This document shows positions 17,396-26,066 of a stretch of DNA of 64,000 nucleotides, piece by piece. Each line of letters opens with the position of its first letter. The stretch's first letter is position 1. The translations under genes and the position numbers were made by a program. The stretch lies in the NCBI GenBank assembly GCA_031538895.1, contig JAVKLU010000083.1:38295-102294 (forward strand). The letters run 5' to 3'. The notes beneath the pieces were generated by a model. The model saw nothing but the letters and a program-made list of their open reading frames with translations. It searched no databases and was not told the origin of the DNA. This stretch comes from JAVKLU01 sp031538895. GTDB lineage: Bacteria; Pseudomonadota; Gammaproteobacteria; Burkholderiales; Burkholderiaceae.

Positions 17396-18508
17396 CTAGC
17401 TTAGCTCAATGGATTTTAATATTGCTTTTTGTATAGACTTGTCTAAATTTAAGTAATCAATGTTAGATTGGACTGAATCATATTCAATGCCTGCAAACGT
17501 CTTAAGAATGGCTGTAAAAATAACCTCTGCAAGTTTAGGCGGCACGGCCATGCCAATTTGCTTTCTAACTAATTCTTTTGATCCCGTAAAAATAAAATTA
17601 TCAGGAAACGATTGAATTCTTGCGCGTTCTCTGTTAGTTAAGGCTCTAGGTTCGCTCCAATGATAACCATGTGTTCCGCCACCACCGCTACCCGTTATAG
17701 TATAGGATGGCTTATTAGGGTCTAGCCTTTTATAAATTTGACTTAACTTTGCACTCTTAACATTAAGTTTCAAATGTTCTGGCAAGTTAGCATTCCAAAC
17801 ATTTTCTCCTGCTTGGATATGTTTTAAACGCTCAATTACTTTGTCTGATTGCTTTGTTAGCTCGTTATTTGACGCATATTTTTCTATCGGTGGATTATTT
17901 AATGCTTCAAAAGCGGTTATTGGTTTATCTTTAGTATTTGGAGCTGGAATTTTAAAAGATAAATTTAGTTGCTTTTCAATGCCAACAATTATTATTCTGT
18001 TCCTAGCTTGGGGAACTCCGTAATTTGCAGCGTTATATAAGTGAGCTGTAATATTGTAGCCATTTCCAGAATCTGCTAAATCTTTAAGTATTTTTTCAAG
18101 AACCTTTCCACCATCAGAGCTACTTAGCCCACCAACATTTTCAGCAACAAAGAACTTTGGCTTAAAGTGATTTATTATCTTTAACCCATACGTATATAGC
18201 GGGCCAAATTTACCGTCGAATCCCTTTTTTTCACCAACTACACTAAAGTCATTGCATGGGAATCCATAAGCAAATGCATTTATTTCCGGTAAGTTGTCAA
18301 TATCAAGATTACGGACATCCTCACAAATAACGCTTTTAGGATCGTCTGGGCAAATATTTTTAGTGTATGTGTCACAGCTAGATTTGTCAAAATCATTCGC
18401 CCATGCGTGTTCTATAGTATGGGATGAGCTACTCTCAACTTTGGCGCGAATTGCACCTAAAGCCATACCCCCTGGCCCACTAAATAGCTCTCCCAAACGA
18501 AAAATCAT
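17396..18508 (-). CDS. DNA cytosine-5 methyltransferase (type II, partner of the PLD endonuclease)
   Basis: 370 residues with the ordered C5-methylase motifs: I (LFSGPGGMALG), IV with the catalytic cysteine (FPCNDFS, C85), VI (ENVGG), VIII (QARNRIIIVGI), a target-recognition region around TITGSGGGGTHGYHW, IX (RERARIQSFPDNF) and X (QIGMAVPPKLAEVI). It protects host DNA from the endonuclease downstream. It is strikingly AT-rich against flanking genes, so recently transferred. No Vsr repair gene or controller protein accompanies it. Confidence 0.93.
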   Translation of the reverse strand: MIFRLGELFSGPGGMALGAIRAKVESSSSHTIEHAWANDFDKSSCDTYTKNICPDDPKSVICEDVRNLDIDNLPEINAFAYGFPCNDFSVVGEKKGFDGKFGPLYTYGLKIINHFKPKFFVAENVGGLSSSDGGKVLEKILKDLADSGNGYNITAHLYNAANYGVPQARNRIIIVGIEKQLNLSFKIPAPNTKDKPITAFEALNNPPIEKYASNNELTKQSDKVIERLKHIQAGENVWNANLPEHLKLNVKSAKLSQIYKRLDPNKPSYTITGSGGGGTHGYHWSEPRALTNRERARIQSFPDNFIFTGSKELVRKQIGMAVPPKLAEVIFTAILKTFAGIEYDSVQSNIDYLNLDKSIQKAILKSIELS

Positions 18509-18649
18509 ATTTATTTACTGATAAATGGGTGAATATACAATCTAACCGCGTGATCAAAATGATAACCTAGGTTTTGGACTAAGCCGAGAGACTGAATTGG
18601 ACTTCGTCCCCCATAATCCACTCGATGGCAGGCGCGCCATCTAGCGGGT

Positions 18650-19171
18650 TTATCGGATCGGGCCTGCCTCGCGTTCAATGTCGCTGCGCATTTTTTGCAA
18701 CAAGCCCATGCCCATGAGCAATTCGCCCACTACAAACATCGGGCCCACCAGTAAGCCAACCAAGTCATCCACAAAAGCGGGTTTGCGGCCTTCGAAATAA
18801 TGACCGACAAACTGAAAAAACCAACCAATCACGAACAAGCCCAACCCGGCTTGCCAAACCGACACTCCCCAGGCGGCAGCCCATGGCGGCACTTGATGAG
18901 CCACGGCGATCAAGGCCCCATTGACGAGCGATGTGGCAAGGCCCAGCACAATGTCGCCACGGCTTAGATACCACAAACTGGTCAGGGCCCAAGCGATCCA
19001 GGCCAAGCTCAGTTCATGACCCGCCACCGTCCAGGATGGGGTGAGCAGCAAGACCCCAATCGATAGAAAAATCAAGGGAATTCCCACCAAATGGCTTGCT
19101 ATATTGCGGCGATCGCGGTGGTAATTGGCGTATTGCACCATCAATGTAGTCGCTGGACGAAAGAAATTCAT
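18650..19171 (-). CDS. DUF962/Mpo1-like membrane protein
   Basis: 173 residues with four hydrophobic segments and the family's histidine motifs: YANYHRDRRNIASHLVGIP near the start and FVGHYFEGRKPA in the second half. The yeast relative Mpo1 is an iron-dependent dioxygenase acting on 2-hydroxy fatty acids; bacterial members are mostly uncharacterised, so this role is only suggestive. The gene is clearly richer in GC than the window average, as is terC upstream, so the two probably arrived together. Confidence 0.8.
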   Translation of the reverse strand: MNFFRPATTLMVQYANYHRDRRNIASHLVGIPLIFLSIGVLLLTPSWTVAGHELSLAWIAWALTSLWYLSRGDIVLGLATSLVNGALIAVAHQVPPWAAAWGVSVWQAGLGLFVIGWFFQFVGHYFEGRKPAFVDDLVGLLVGPMFVVGELLMGMGLLQKMRSDIEREAGPIR

Positions 19172-19266
19172 GCGTGTCTCCTAGCCGGTTGGTGGATGGA
19201 AAAATCAGATGCTATGTTGCTGCACGTCACGGAAAGCAGCGCCTGAAAAGAAAGGGCTACTGCTCG

Positions 19267-20214
19267 TTAAGCCTTGGCTGAGCGCACACTCAACAACATG
19301 GTCAAGACCAAGATGCCGACCACCACGGCCAACGAGATGCTCACCGGAATTTTGAACACATCAATCAGGCACATCTTGGTGCCGATGAACACAAGGATCA
19401 CCGCCAGGCCGTAGTTGAGCAGGTGGAACTTGTTGGCCACTGCCGCGAGCAGAAAGTACATGGCCCGCAAACCCAGGATCGCGAACACATTGCTGGTCAG
19501 CACAATGAAAGGGTCCGAGGTGATCGCGAAAATCGCAGGGATCGAATCGACCGCAAAAATCACATCCGTCAAGGCGATCAAGCAGATCACCATGAACAGC
19601 GGGGTAGCGATTTTTTTGCCGTTTTCGATGGTCCAGAAATTCTCGCCGTCGTAGTTTTTACTCACAGGCAAGACCTTGCGCAGCAACTTGAGCGCCGGGT
19701 TGTCGTCCAAATCAGGTTCCTTGCCTGCGGCCCACCACATCTTCACACCCGTGAGGATCAGGAAAGCGCCGAACACGTAGAGCACCCAGTGAAATTCGGC
19801 CAACAACCAACCGCCCACCAAAATCATGATGGTGCGCAACACGATGGCCCCGATGATGCCGATCATCAGCACGCGTTTTTGGAAATTCGTGGGGACAGCG
19901 AAGTAGGTGAATATCATCAGGAAGACAAAGATGTTGTCCACCGCCAATGACTTTTCAATCAGGTAACCGGTGAGGAACTCCAGCGACTTGGTGTTAGCCA
20001 GCTCCACCGAGCCTGTCGTGTCTTTGATGGCCCACCAGAACAAACCGTTGAACAGGAAGCTCAGCGCAATCCAGATCAGCGACCAATTGAGCGCTTCCTT
20101 GACACCAATGTCGTGCGCACCCTGCTTTTTGAGCACCACAAAATCGACGAACAACGACACCAGAACGATGGCCACAAAGGTGGCCCAGAGCCACAGGGGG
20201 GCGATGGTTTCCAT
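19267..20214 (-). CDS. TerC/Alx family integral membrane protein
   Basis: 315 residues, about eight to nine membrane helices, with the TerC signature acidic residues: LFVDFVVLKKQG near the start, EKSLAVDNIFVFLMIF, and DVIFAVDSIPAIFAIT. TerC/Alx proteins are manganese exporters or metal-stress proteins, and some were named for tellurite resistance. The ATG at 20214 follows an in-frame TTG. GC content is well above the local average. I searched the leader for the manganese yybP-ykoY riboswitch seen upstream of alx and did not find it. Confidence 0.9.
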   Translation of the reverse strand: METIAPLWLWATFVAIVLVSLFVDFVVLKKQGAHDIGVKEALNWSLIWIALSFLFNGLFWWAIKDTTGSVELANTKSLEFLTGYLIEKSLAVDNIFVFLMIFTYFAVPTNFQKRVLMIGIIGAIVLRTIMILVGGWLLAEFHWVLYVFGAFLILTGVKMWWAAGKEPDLDDNPALKLLRKVLPVSKNYDGENFWTIENGKKIATPLFMVICLIALTDVIFAVDSIPAIFAITSDPFIVLTSNVFAILGLRAMYFLLAAVANKFHLLNYGLAVILVFIGTKMCLIDVFKIPVSISLAVVVGILVLTMLLSVRSAKA

Positions 20215-20545
20215 CAAATACCTCTTTCATTAAAAAAACATACCGAAAACCGAATCAGTCGGATCACTGTTGTGAACTTATTGGCGTTTACGCATTAAAT
20301 CTCTAAACTGCTACAAATTATAAGAGTCGTCACCGCCAGCTTGTGCGTTCGATAGAATTGAGTTTTCGAAACGTGTCTAAACCCCATCGAAGCCGAGAAC
20401 CAGCAATAAGCGTCTATCATCTAAACGATACCCCAAGTCTGCGATCGCAAATCTACAGTCATACTGAAAATCGCTGATTCATCGCTTATGATGATGCTTC
20501 AGCTAAACATTTTTTAACCCCGCCCATTTTGATAGTGTCCAATAA
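20215..20545. other. Intergenic region between divergent terC and ferredoxin genes
   Basis: About 330 bp that must hold two divergent promoters. I see no confident hexamer pair, hairpin, repeat or further open frame. It is the right-hand junction of the accessory island; no attachment-site duplicate of the tRNA-Ser end is visible. Confidence 0.4.
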
Positions 20546-20884
20546 ATGACTGATTCTTTTTATAAATACCATGTTTTTTTCTGCGTCAATCAACGCGAAG
20601 GCAGCACCCGCGAATGTTGTGCTAATAAAAATGCTAAAACCGCTCAAGAGCACGCCAAAACACGCATTAAATATCTAGGATTGGCGCAACCAGGTCTAGT
20701 CAGGATCAATCAGGCTGGCTGTATGGAACGATGCGAACAAGGGCCTGTTTTGGTTGTGTACCCCGAAGGGATTTGGTATCACTATTTGGATACCGAAGAC
20801 ATTGATGAAATCATTGATCAGCACCTTGTGCTGGGTCAACCCGTCGCCCGTTTACGCATCTCTGCCACTCCAGCGGCGCGATAA
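20546..20884 (+). CDS. Thioredoxin-like [2Fe-2S] ferredoxin
   Basis: 112-residue small iron-sulfur protein of the thioredoxin-like (Shethna type) family. Four cysteines expected to hold the cluster are visible: C13 in FFCVNQ, one of the pair in ECCAN (C24/C25), and C59 and C63 in GCMERCEQGP. The segment GPVLVVYPEGIWY is conserved. Electron carrier; the partner is unknown. The adjacent gene is convergent and unrelated. Confidence 0.85.
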   Translation: MTDSFYKYHVFFCVNQREGSTRECCANKNAKTAQEHAKTRIKYLGLAQPGLVRINQAGCMERCEQGPVLVVYPEGIWYHYLDTEDIDEIIDQHLVLGQPVARLRISATPAAR

Positions 20885-20897
20885 AAACAGGTTGTGA

Positions 20898-21575
20898 TTA
20901 CTCGGGTGCAGCAATTCGCGCTAACTGAAGGGTCATCCATTGATTAAAGTGATCAATTTGTTCCATCGATACTGTGTGCAAAATTGGGTAAGCGTGCCAA
21001 GTCAATGGATATCCCCAATCAGTTAAAGCCGCACGCGTTTTTTCACCCAAACCAAATTGCACCACCGGATCAAATTTTCCGTGCGCTAACAAAACAGGCG
21101 TCTTTTGTTGTGCAGCGCTGCGCGTCCTTGCCAATTGTTCCGCCAGCGGTAAATAACCTGAAAAACCAATAATTCCCGCCAAGCTTTTTTGATAACTCAA
21201 ACCGGCATACAGCGCCATGGCACAACCTTGCGAAAATCCACCCAGAAAGATTCTAGAAGCGGCAATCCCCTCTGCAACAAAATAATCAATCAATTGATCA
21301 ATCTGCGCATGTGCCTCGTTCAAACTTTTTTCATCCACTTGACGAATAAAGTCCATTGACGAAATGTCGTACCACGCAGGCATGACAAAGCCGTTATTCA
21401 GTGTGACAGGACGCAAAGGCGCGTGGGGCAAAATGCAACGCGTATTGCGACGAATCGATGCATTCAATTGCTGCATCATAGGTGCGAAATCGTAGCCATT
21501 CGCCCCTAAACCATGCAGCCAGATCATGATATTTTGAGTTTCTTCTACTGCGGGGAGGTCAATAAACTTCAACAT
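20898..21575 (-). CDS. Alpha/beta-hydrolase, phospholipase/carboxylesterase family
   Basis: 225 residues of the acyl-protein-thioesterase-like carboxylesterase family. Oxyanion region WLHGLGANGYDF, nucleophile serine in GGFSQGCAMAL, aspartate in HGKFDPVV, and a likely catalytic histidine in LHTVSMEQI. No signal peptide, so cytoplasmic. The frame extends 12 codons upstream to 21611, but MLKFIDLP (21575) fits homologues better. The substrate cannot be told from sequence. Confidence 0.85.
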   Translation of the reverse strand: MLKFIDLPAVEETQNIMIWLHGLGANGYDFAPMMQQLNASIRRNTRCILPHAPLRPVTLNNGFVMPAWYDISSMDFIRQVDEKSLNEAHAQIDQLIDYFVAEGIAASRIFLGGFSQGCAMALYAGLSYQKSLAGIIGFSGYLPLAEQLARTRSAAQQKTPVLLAHGKFDPVVQFGLGEKTRAALTDWGYPLTWHAYPILHTVSMEQIDHFNQWMTLQLARIAAPE

Positions 21576-21652
21576 GTGGTATTTATCATTGATCAGTACA
21601 TAAAAAATCAAACCCTACTGCCGTAGTGTGTGGCGACATCTACCGCACGACA

Positions 21653-22204
21653 TCAGCTTAAGCCATCAAACATATTTTTTAAAGCTTGATAGAGTGCCTT
21701 TTGTGCAGCCGCTTGTCTTGCACTAGGTTCGCCGCGCGATAAGCGAATCAGATTATGAACATCGCCTCGAATAATGTCAGGGAATTTGCTACAGAGTTCC
21801 GTAAACACAGCATCATCTTTAATCAAACGGTTGCGCCAGTGTTCCAACTCATGCAAACGTGCGGTTTCCACATGGAATCTTTCACGGTCTTCCGAAAAAT
21901 GTAATTTCAAGACTTGTACCGTGGCCTCATCCAAACGGCGCATCAATTTCCCTAACAACTGCAACTGCCGGCGTTTACCTTCGAACGCTGTGATTCGTGT
22001 GTATTCTTTTACCGCATCTTGCAAAATTTCTGGCAACGCCAATTTGCCCCACATCGCTTTGGGCAATTTAGGTAACTGAGCGCCAAGTTCTTGCAATGCG
22101 TGCATATCACGTTTTCTTTGCGATTTTGAAGGGCCATCATCATCCTGACGCTCGTCTGGGATAACACGCGATGACGCGGGAGAAAAAGATAACTTTCGTT
22201 TCAC
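21653..22204 (-). CDS. darP: Ribosome biogenesis factor DarP (YjgA, DUF615)
   Basis: About 183 residues of the DUF615 family, which helps late assembly of the 50S subunit. The conserved start of the domain is PSKSQRKRDMHALQELGAQL and its end is IRGDVHNLIRLSRGEPSA. The open frame reaches a GTG at 22237, but that codon lies inside a terminator hairpin, so the GTG at 22204 is the more credible start. It is followed by nothing related on this strand. Confidence 0.85.
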   Translation of the reverse strand: MKRKLSFSPASSRVIPDERQDDDGPSKSQRKRDMHALQELGAQLPKLPKAMWGKLALPEILQDAVKEYTRITAFEGKRRQLQLLGKLMRRLDEATVQVLKLHFSEDRERFHVETARLHELEHWRNRLIKDDAVFTELCSKFPDIIRGDVHNLIRLSRGEPSARQAAAQKALYQALKNMFDGLS

Positions 22205-22225
22205 AAATAACTCAATAAAAGAAAA

Positions 22226-22252
22226 CAAAAAGCGCACCGAAGTGCGCTTTTT
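22226..22252. terminator. Rho-independent terminator, symmetrical
   Basis: aaaaagcgcac, loop cgaa, gtgcgcttttt. On the minus strand it ends the long tolC-motB-hlyD-motA transcript, 19 bp after the motA-like stop. Its U tract works in both directions, although no plus-strand gene ends here. Confidence 0.85.
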
Positions 22253-22270
22253 GATGATTCACGACAGTAT

Positions 22271-23695
22271 TTACACTGCGACAATATCTAAAGGCTTATC
22301 ACTATAGTTTGTCAATACCGAAGTAATTTCTGGTATCACACGACTTGAATCAAATTGAACTTGACCAATCACCCGTTCAGTGGCTTTAATAAAGTCAGCT
22401 TTGAGGTTTTCTTTTTCCTCCAAAGGCATCGCGCTGTCTAGTTCGGCTGTACGCACACGATCCACGAGCATTAGCATAATGTCGCGATGACCACCTAAAG
22501 ATTGATAAAACGAGCGCAAGAGATCAATATCCATACCCGTAAAGTGCGACGACAAGTTATGTACGTTTTGCGACAAACGCTGTAACTTTAACACCGACTC
22601 TACTATCCACATACCGTATAACAAGGCTGGTGCATCTGGACCTTCGTGATGTTTTTTGGTGAGATCTTTAACTTCTTGCAGCATCGCTTTTAAAGTCCGA
22701 CGCATCTGATCAATGGGTTGATCTGAACCAGGTAAACGTTTTTTATCTTCGTCAGTCAACCATGATAAGGCACGGTTCATTCCTTGTCCAGCCGCAGTTT
22801 GAGATGCCATCATTTTTTGCTGCATTTCCAAAACGCCATTCAATTTGGTCATTTGCTCACCCAAAGTTTTGGTGTAAGACATTGGAATACCAAAATGCTT
22901 CACCAAGCTGGCTAAAGTACTGTCCGAACTATTTGATAAAGGTAGTTTTTGTGGAATTGCCGAATTAACAACTTCAGTTAAACGATGAAAAGCATCGTGC
23001 GCATAGTTAAAATAAGCACTGGTCGCATTACGCAAGGCAATAAACATCAAACCCAACATCAAAGAACCAATCAGCCCAAACATCGACGCACTAAAGGCCG
23101 TACCCATCGCAACCAAAGGTGAGCGCAATTTATCAACCAAGGTCTTAAACGCCACGTCCATGTTGTTCATATCAGCATTGGCGAACCCACCGATCAAGTC
23201 ACTCACTTTAACCAGTGTTTCTAACAACCCAATAAACGTTCCCAACAAACCGAACGCCACCATCAAGCCGACCAAATATTGAGATAACTCTTGGCGACCT
23301 TCAAATGTTTGCTTGACGATATGGAACTCTTCTTGAATCGCGCTTTGCTCAACCCGTGAATTCACTTTTCCGTCAGTCCCCGCAATACGCGCTAGCACAC
23401 GCGCACTTTGGGTTTTTCGAACCGTCGGGTGAGCTACCATCTGACGCATATCACGTCCAGCTTTAACCCCACGATCAAACATTTGAATGGCTGAAAATTC
23501 CGCGTTATATTGAATAATGCGCCAGAGCGTAATAATCGCAGCAATAATCGCAGCACCAATAATGATACCGTTAAGTACCGTATTCTGGTTAACTGCATGT
23601 ATCGCGAATTCCGAAAAATGTACGAAGGCATAAACCACTGCGATAAGCGGCAGCACGCCCCAGAATAAATACAAATTTGCGCTAGACTTTTTCAT
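22271..23695 (-). CDS. MotA/TolQ/ExbB-type proton channel subunit
   Basis: 474 residues. Predicted membrane helices lie near 8-28, 40-60, 139-160 and 194-222, the MotA/TolQ topology. The third helix carries LVGLMVAFGLLGTFIGLLET and the fourth RSPLVAMGTAFSASMFGLIG, the conserved channel-lining segments. A further 250 residues follow, helical and partly coiled-coil, longer than TolQ or ExbB and reminiscent of motor-type MotA homologues such as ZorA. It should form a ring around the MotB-like protein encoded in the same operon and convert proton flow into motion. A 167-bp gap with a stem-loop separates it from hlyD. The function of the system is not established. Confidence 0.85.
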   Translation of the reverse strand: MKKSSANLYLFWGVLPLIAVVYAFVHFSEFAIHAVNQNTVLNGIIIGAAIIAAIITLWRIIQYNAEFSAIQMFDRGVKAGRDMRQMVAHPTVRKTQSARVLARIAGTDGKVNSRVEQSAIQEEFHIVKQTFEGRQELSQYLVGLMVAFGLLGTFIGLLETLVKVSDLIGGFANADMNNMDVAFKTLVDKLRSPLVAMGTAFSASMFGLIGSLMLGLMFIALRNATSAYFNYAHDAFHRLTEVVNSAIPQKLPLSNSSDSTLASLVKHFGIPMSYTKTLGEQMTKLNGVLEMQQKMMASQTAAGQGMNRALSWLTDEDKKRLPGSDQPIDQMRRTLKAMLQEVKDLTKKHHEGPDAPALLYGMWIVESVLKLQRLSQNVHNLSSHFTGMDIDLLRSFYQSLGGHRDIMLMLVDRVRTAELDSAMPLEEKENLKADFIKATERVIGQVQFDSSRVIPEITSVLTNYSDKPLDIVAV

Positions 23696-23784
23696 AACAA
23701 ACCCTTTGTTTTTTAGTAAAAAAAATTAAACCACTAACGACTAATAATCTCAAACATCAACTCAAAAAAATGTTTCTACATCTT

Positions 23785-23818
23785 CGAACATTGCGTCCAA
23801 CGACGGACGCAGTGTTCG
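23785..23818 (-). promoter_or_regulatory. Strong stem-loop between hlyD-like and motA-like genes
   Basis: cgaacattgcgtcc (23785-23798) pairs with ggacgcagtgttcg (23805-23818) over 14 positions with one mismatch on the transcribed strand and a 6-base loop. No U tract follows directly, so it looks like an mRNA-stability or attenuation element setting the level of the motA-like product rather than a terminator. Confidence 0.6.
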
Positions 23819-23861
23819 CTATTACATCAACCAATCAACTTTTATAAATTCTTAAAATCTG

Positions 23862-25154
23862 TTACCGCAACTCACTGAACGCATTACGAGAAAACTTAAA
23901 TACACGCGATAAAAAGAACGCAATCACCGGTCGCTTTCCTGTCACAATGTCAGCCGTCACTATCATTCCTGGCAATACCGGACGACCACCTAGGGCGCCA
24001 CCAGTCAAATCAAGATTGACTTTCACTCTGTAAAACCGCTCACCCCGCTCATCAGCCAAAGTATCCGCACTAATTTCACTCAATTTCCCAGGAACTGCTC
24101 CAAACAAACCAAAGTCATAGGCAGATAAACGTACTCGGCTATTCAATCCCGGCACTAACTCCGCACGATCCGAGGGTTTAACGCGCCCCTCAACAATCAC
24201 TCTATCTTCCACTGGCGTAATTTCCATCAAGGTTTCCCCTGACTTAATCACCCCCCCTTTAGTACTTAAATAAATCCGGTTTACCACTCCCGCTACTGGC
24301 GCACGAATCTCAGCTCGTCGCACCCGATCTGACCCCGCCACTATTTCTTCGTTCAAACGCGATAACTCTGCCCGCGACGTTGATAAATCACTTTGCGCCT
24401 CCGCTTTAAAGCGGTTTTTCAGCTCAGATAAACGGCCCTCAAACTCGGCAATCGAAGATCGCAATTTCGGTAACACAATTTCTGTATCACGAATCTGGCT
24501 ATCAAATCGCTGTACACGAACCTGTTCATCCAATAACTCCAAACGAGAAGCCGCGTTTTCTTTAACCAATCTTGCCACTAACTCTAATTTTTTTTGCGCC
24601 AATAAAGCTTCTTTTTGCAAATCACTTTTTCGATTTTTCTGCTCTTCAATTTCTGCTTTTCTCTGCAATATCTGTTGCTCAACCACTTTTTGCTCTTGTT
24701 CCGAATGCGTTTTACGCGCGATAAAACTACTCTCTTCTGCACGTCCCTCTTGTGTTTGCATAAGATCCGCAGGTAAGGTCAATTTATTTAACCCCATCGC
24801 CTCAGCACTTAAACGCTCTATTCGTGCTCGCAAAGCCAAAATCCGAACTTTCTTTTCATTCAAACCCGAACTGCCTAACTGATCGCCAACTCGCATTAAA
24901 AGATCGCCGCGTTTCACAATACTGCCTTCGGCAATCACCACTTCATCAATCACACCGCCTTCTAAATGCTGAATCAACTGACTGCGCTCAAGAGGAACAA
25001 CACGCCCCTCTGCTCTCACTACCGTATCCATATCGGCAAAACAAGACCACGCGACCAAACCCACTAACAGAAACAAAACCGTGATTAAAAAAATCTTGGG
25101 TTGCTTCAAATTTGCGCCAAAATTAACTCGACGCTCCCAACGCGAATACCACAT
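23862..25154 (-). CDS. HlyD-family type I secretion periplasmic adaptor
   Basis: 430 residues. One N-terminal membrane helix (21-40), a lipoyl half-domain (VVPLERSQLIQHLEGGVIDE, the classic HlyD opening), a long coiled-coil hairpin (about 95-290), a second lipoyl half (IRAPVAGVVNRIYLSTKGGV) and a C-terminal beta region ending in LPGMIVTADIVTGKRPVIAF. In type I secretion this protein joins an inner-membrane ABC exporter to TolC. Here the operon has no ABC gene; the adaptor ATG comes straight after the stop of the MotB-like gene and the MotA-like gene follows. Confidence 0.93.
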   Translation of the reverse strand: MWYSRWERRVNFGANLKQPKIFLITVLFLLVGLVAWSCFADMDTVVRAEGRVVPLERSQLIQHLEGGVIDEVVIAEGSIVKRGDLLMRVGDQLGSSGLNEKKVRILALRARIERLSAEAMGLNKLTLPADLMQTQEGRAEESSFIARKTHSEQEQKVVEQQILQRKAEIEEQKNRKSDLQKEALLAQKKLELVARLVKENAASRLELLDEQVRVQRFDSQIRDTEIVLPKLRSSIAEFEGRLSELKNRFKAEAQSDLSTSRAELSRLNEEIVAGSDRVRRAEIRAPVAGVVNRIYLSTKGGVIKSGETLMEITPVEDRVIVEGRVKPSDRAELVPGLNSRVRLSAYDFGLFGAVPGKLSEISADTLADERGERFYRVKVNLDLTGGALGGRPVLPGMIVTADIVTGKRPVIAFFLSRVFKFSRNAFSELR

Positions 25155-26057
25155 CTATGACGTCGCCCGAACGAATACTGTTCCCAATTTAAACTCTGGA
25201 TTAGTCGAGCGCTCGATAATTCGAGTCTGCACATGATCGGAGGCGACTCCTTTTTTCAGCAGATAGTTACGCAAACCAATCAAGCGGTAATACGATAAAC
25301 GCTGCGCTTCACTATAGGACTCATCACTTGGCTGGGCTAACAATTCAAAGCGCAACTTTTTCAAATCACCTAAACCAGCAAGCGATTTATCTAAACCGTC
25401 ATAAACCAAGGCGTCACCTTCAACTACGCTAGGGTTGTAGGTCACAATCGCAACTTCGCCAGCCGCCCGACCACCACGTCCTGGCAAAATTTTGCTTCCT
25501 TTGGGCCTATCTGTCACTGTTTTTTCGGCACGGAACTCAGTCCGATTTTGAATCTCAGATGGCGCCTGCGGCTCACCTGCAAGTGTTGCAGATGCCGTCG
25601 CATTGGCTTGCAAATCACGCTCAAGCTCGGCAATTTTTTGCAACAACTGCCCTTGTGTTTGCGCACTCAACGATTCGCTCGCAATTTGTTGCTTAATATC
25701 ATTAAGCAACTTCTGCGCAACAGCACTACTTTGTAAACGATCAATACCACGTCCAGTTTGCGCTGCATTAGCATCCTGCAAACTATTGACCTGCGCGCCT
25801 TTAATGGGATTGTTATCTTGTTGCAACTTAGGATTAGGCGCAACGGGTGTTGGCGCAGCGATCGAAGCAGTTTTCGCCACCACTTCTTTTGCCTTTAACT
25901 CAGCAGCTTCTTTAACCTTCACCCCCACACGAGAGGCAAAGAAAAACAAAGATACCGTAAAAATCACCAGTACCAAAATAATCACTAAAACCAAATTACT
26001 TAAGGCGTCAACAAATCCAGGCCAATAATTTTGTTCTTTTGATGTTCCACCCGCCAT
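25155..26057 (-). CDS. MotB/OmpA-like stator protein
   Basis: 300 residues. After a short cytoplasmic N-terminus, one membrane helix (about 18-42) follows GFVDALSNLVLVIILVLVIF; D17 is placed like the proton-carrying aspartate of MotB and ZorB. The middle is a low-complexity Ala/Gln linker with a predicted coiled coil (about 120-160). The C-terminal 90 residues resemble a divergent OmpA-like domain (LSYYRLIGLRNYLLKKGVAS), so it may grip peptidoglycan or the outer-membrane partner. A strong ribosome binding site (GGGAGAGG) precedes the ATG. The stop TAG abuts the hlyD-like ATG with no gap. Confidence 0.82.
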   Translation of the reverse strand: MAGGTSKEQNYWPGFVDALSNLVLVIILVLVIFTVSLFFFASRVGVKVKEAAELKAKEVVAKTASIAAPTPVAPNPKLQQDNNPIKGAQVNSLQDANAAQTGRGIDRLQSSAVAQKLLNDIKQQIASESLSAQTQGQLLQKIAELERDLQANATASATLAGEPQAPSEIQNRTEFRAEKTVTDRPKGSKILPGRGGRAAGEVAIVTYNPSVVEGDALVYDGLDKSLAGLGDLKKLRFELLAQPSDESYSEAQRLSYYRLIGLRNYLLKKGVASDHVQTRIIERSTNPEFKLGTVFVRATS

Positions 26058-26066
26058 ATCCTCTCC

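Noticed and set aside
15822..18649. Integrative element using tRNA-Ser as attachment site
   Set aside because: No integrase gene and no second copy of the tRNA 3' end could be found at the right side of the island.
19423..19950. Long open frame antisense to terC
   Set aside because: High GC content of terC leaves an antisense frame open; the His/Asp/Gln-rich product has no family features.
20215..20545. Manganese (yybP-ykoY) riboswitch upstream of terC
   Set aside because: The conserved core of that riboswitch could not be found on the minus strand of the leader.
22271..26057. Zorya-type defence system (ZorA/ZorB)
   Set aside because: The MotA/MotB-like pair recalls ZorAB, but no ZorC, ZorD or ZorE is present and the operon instead has HlyD and TolC.
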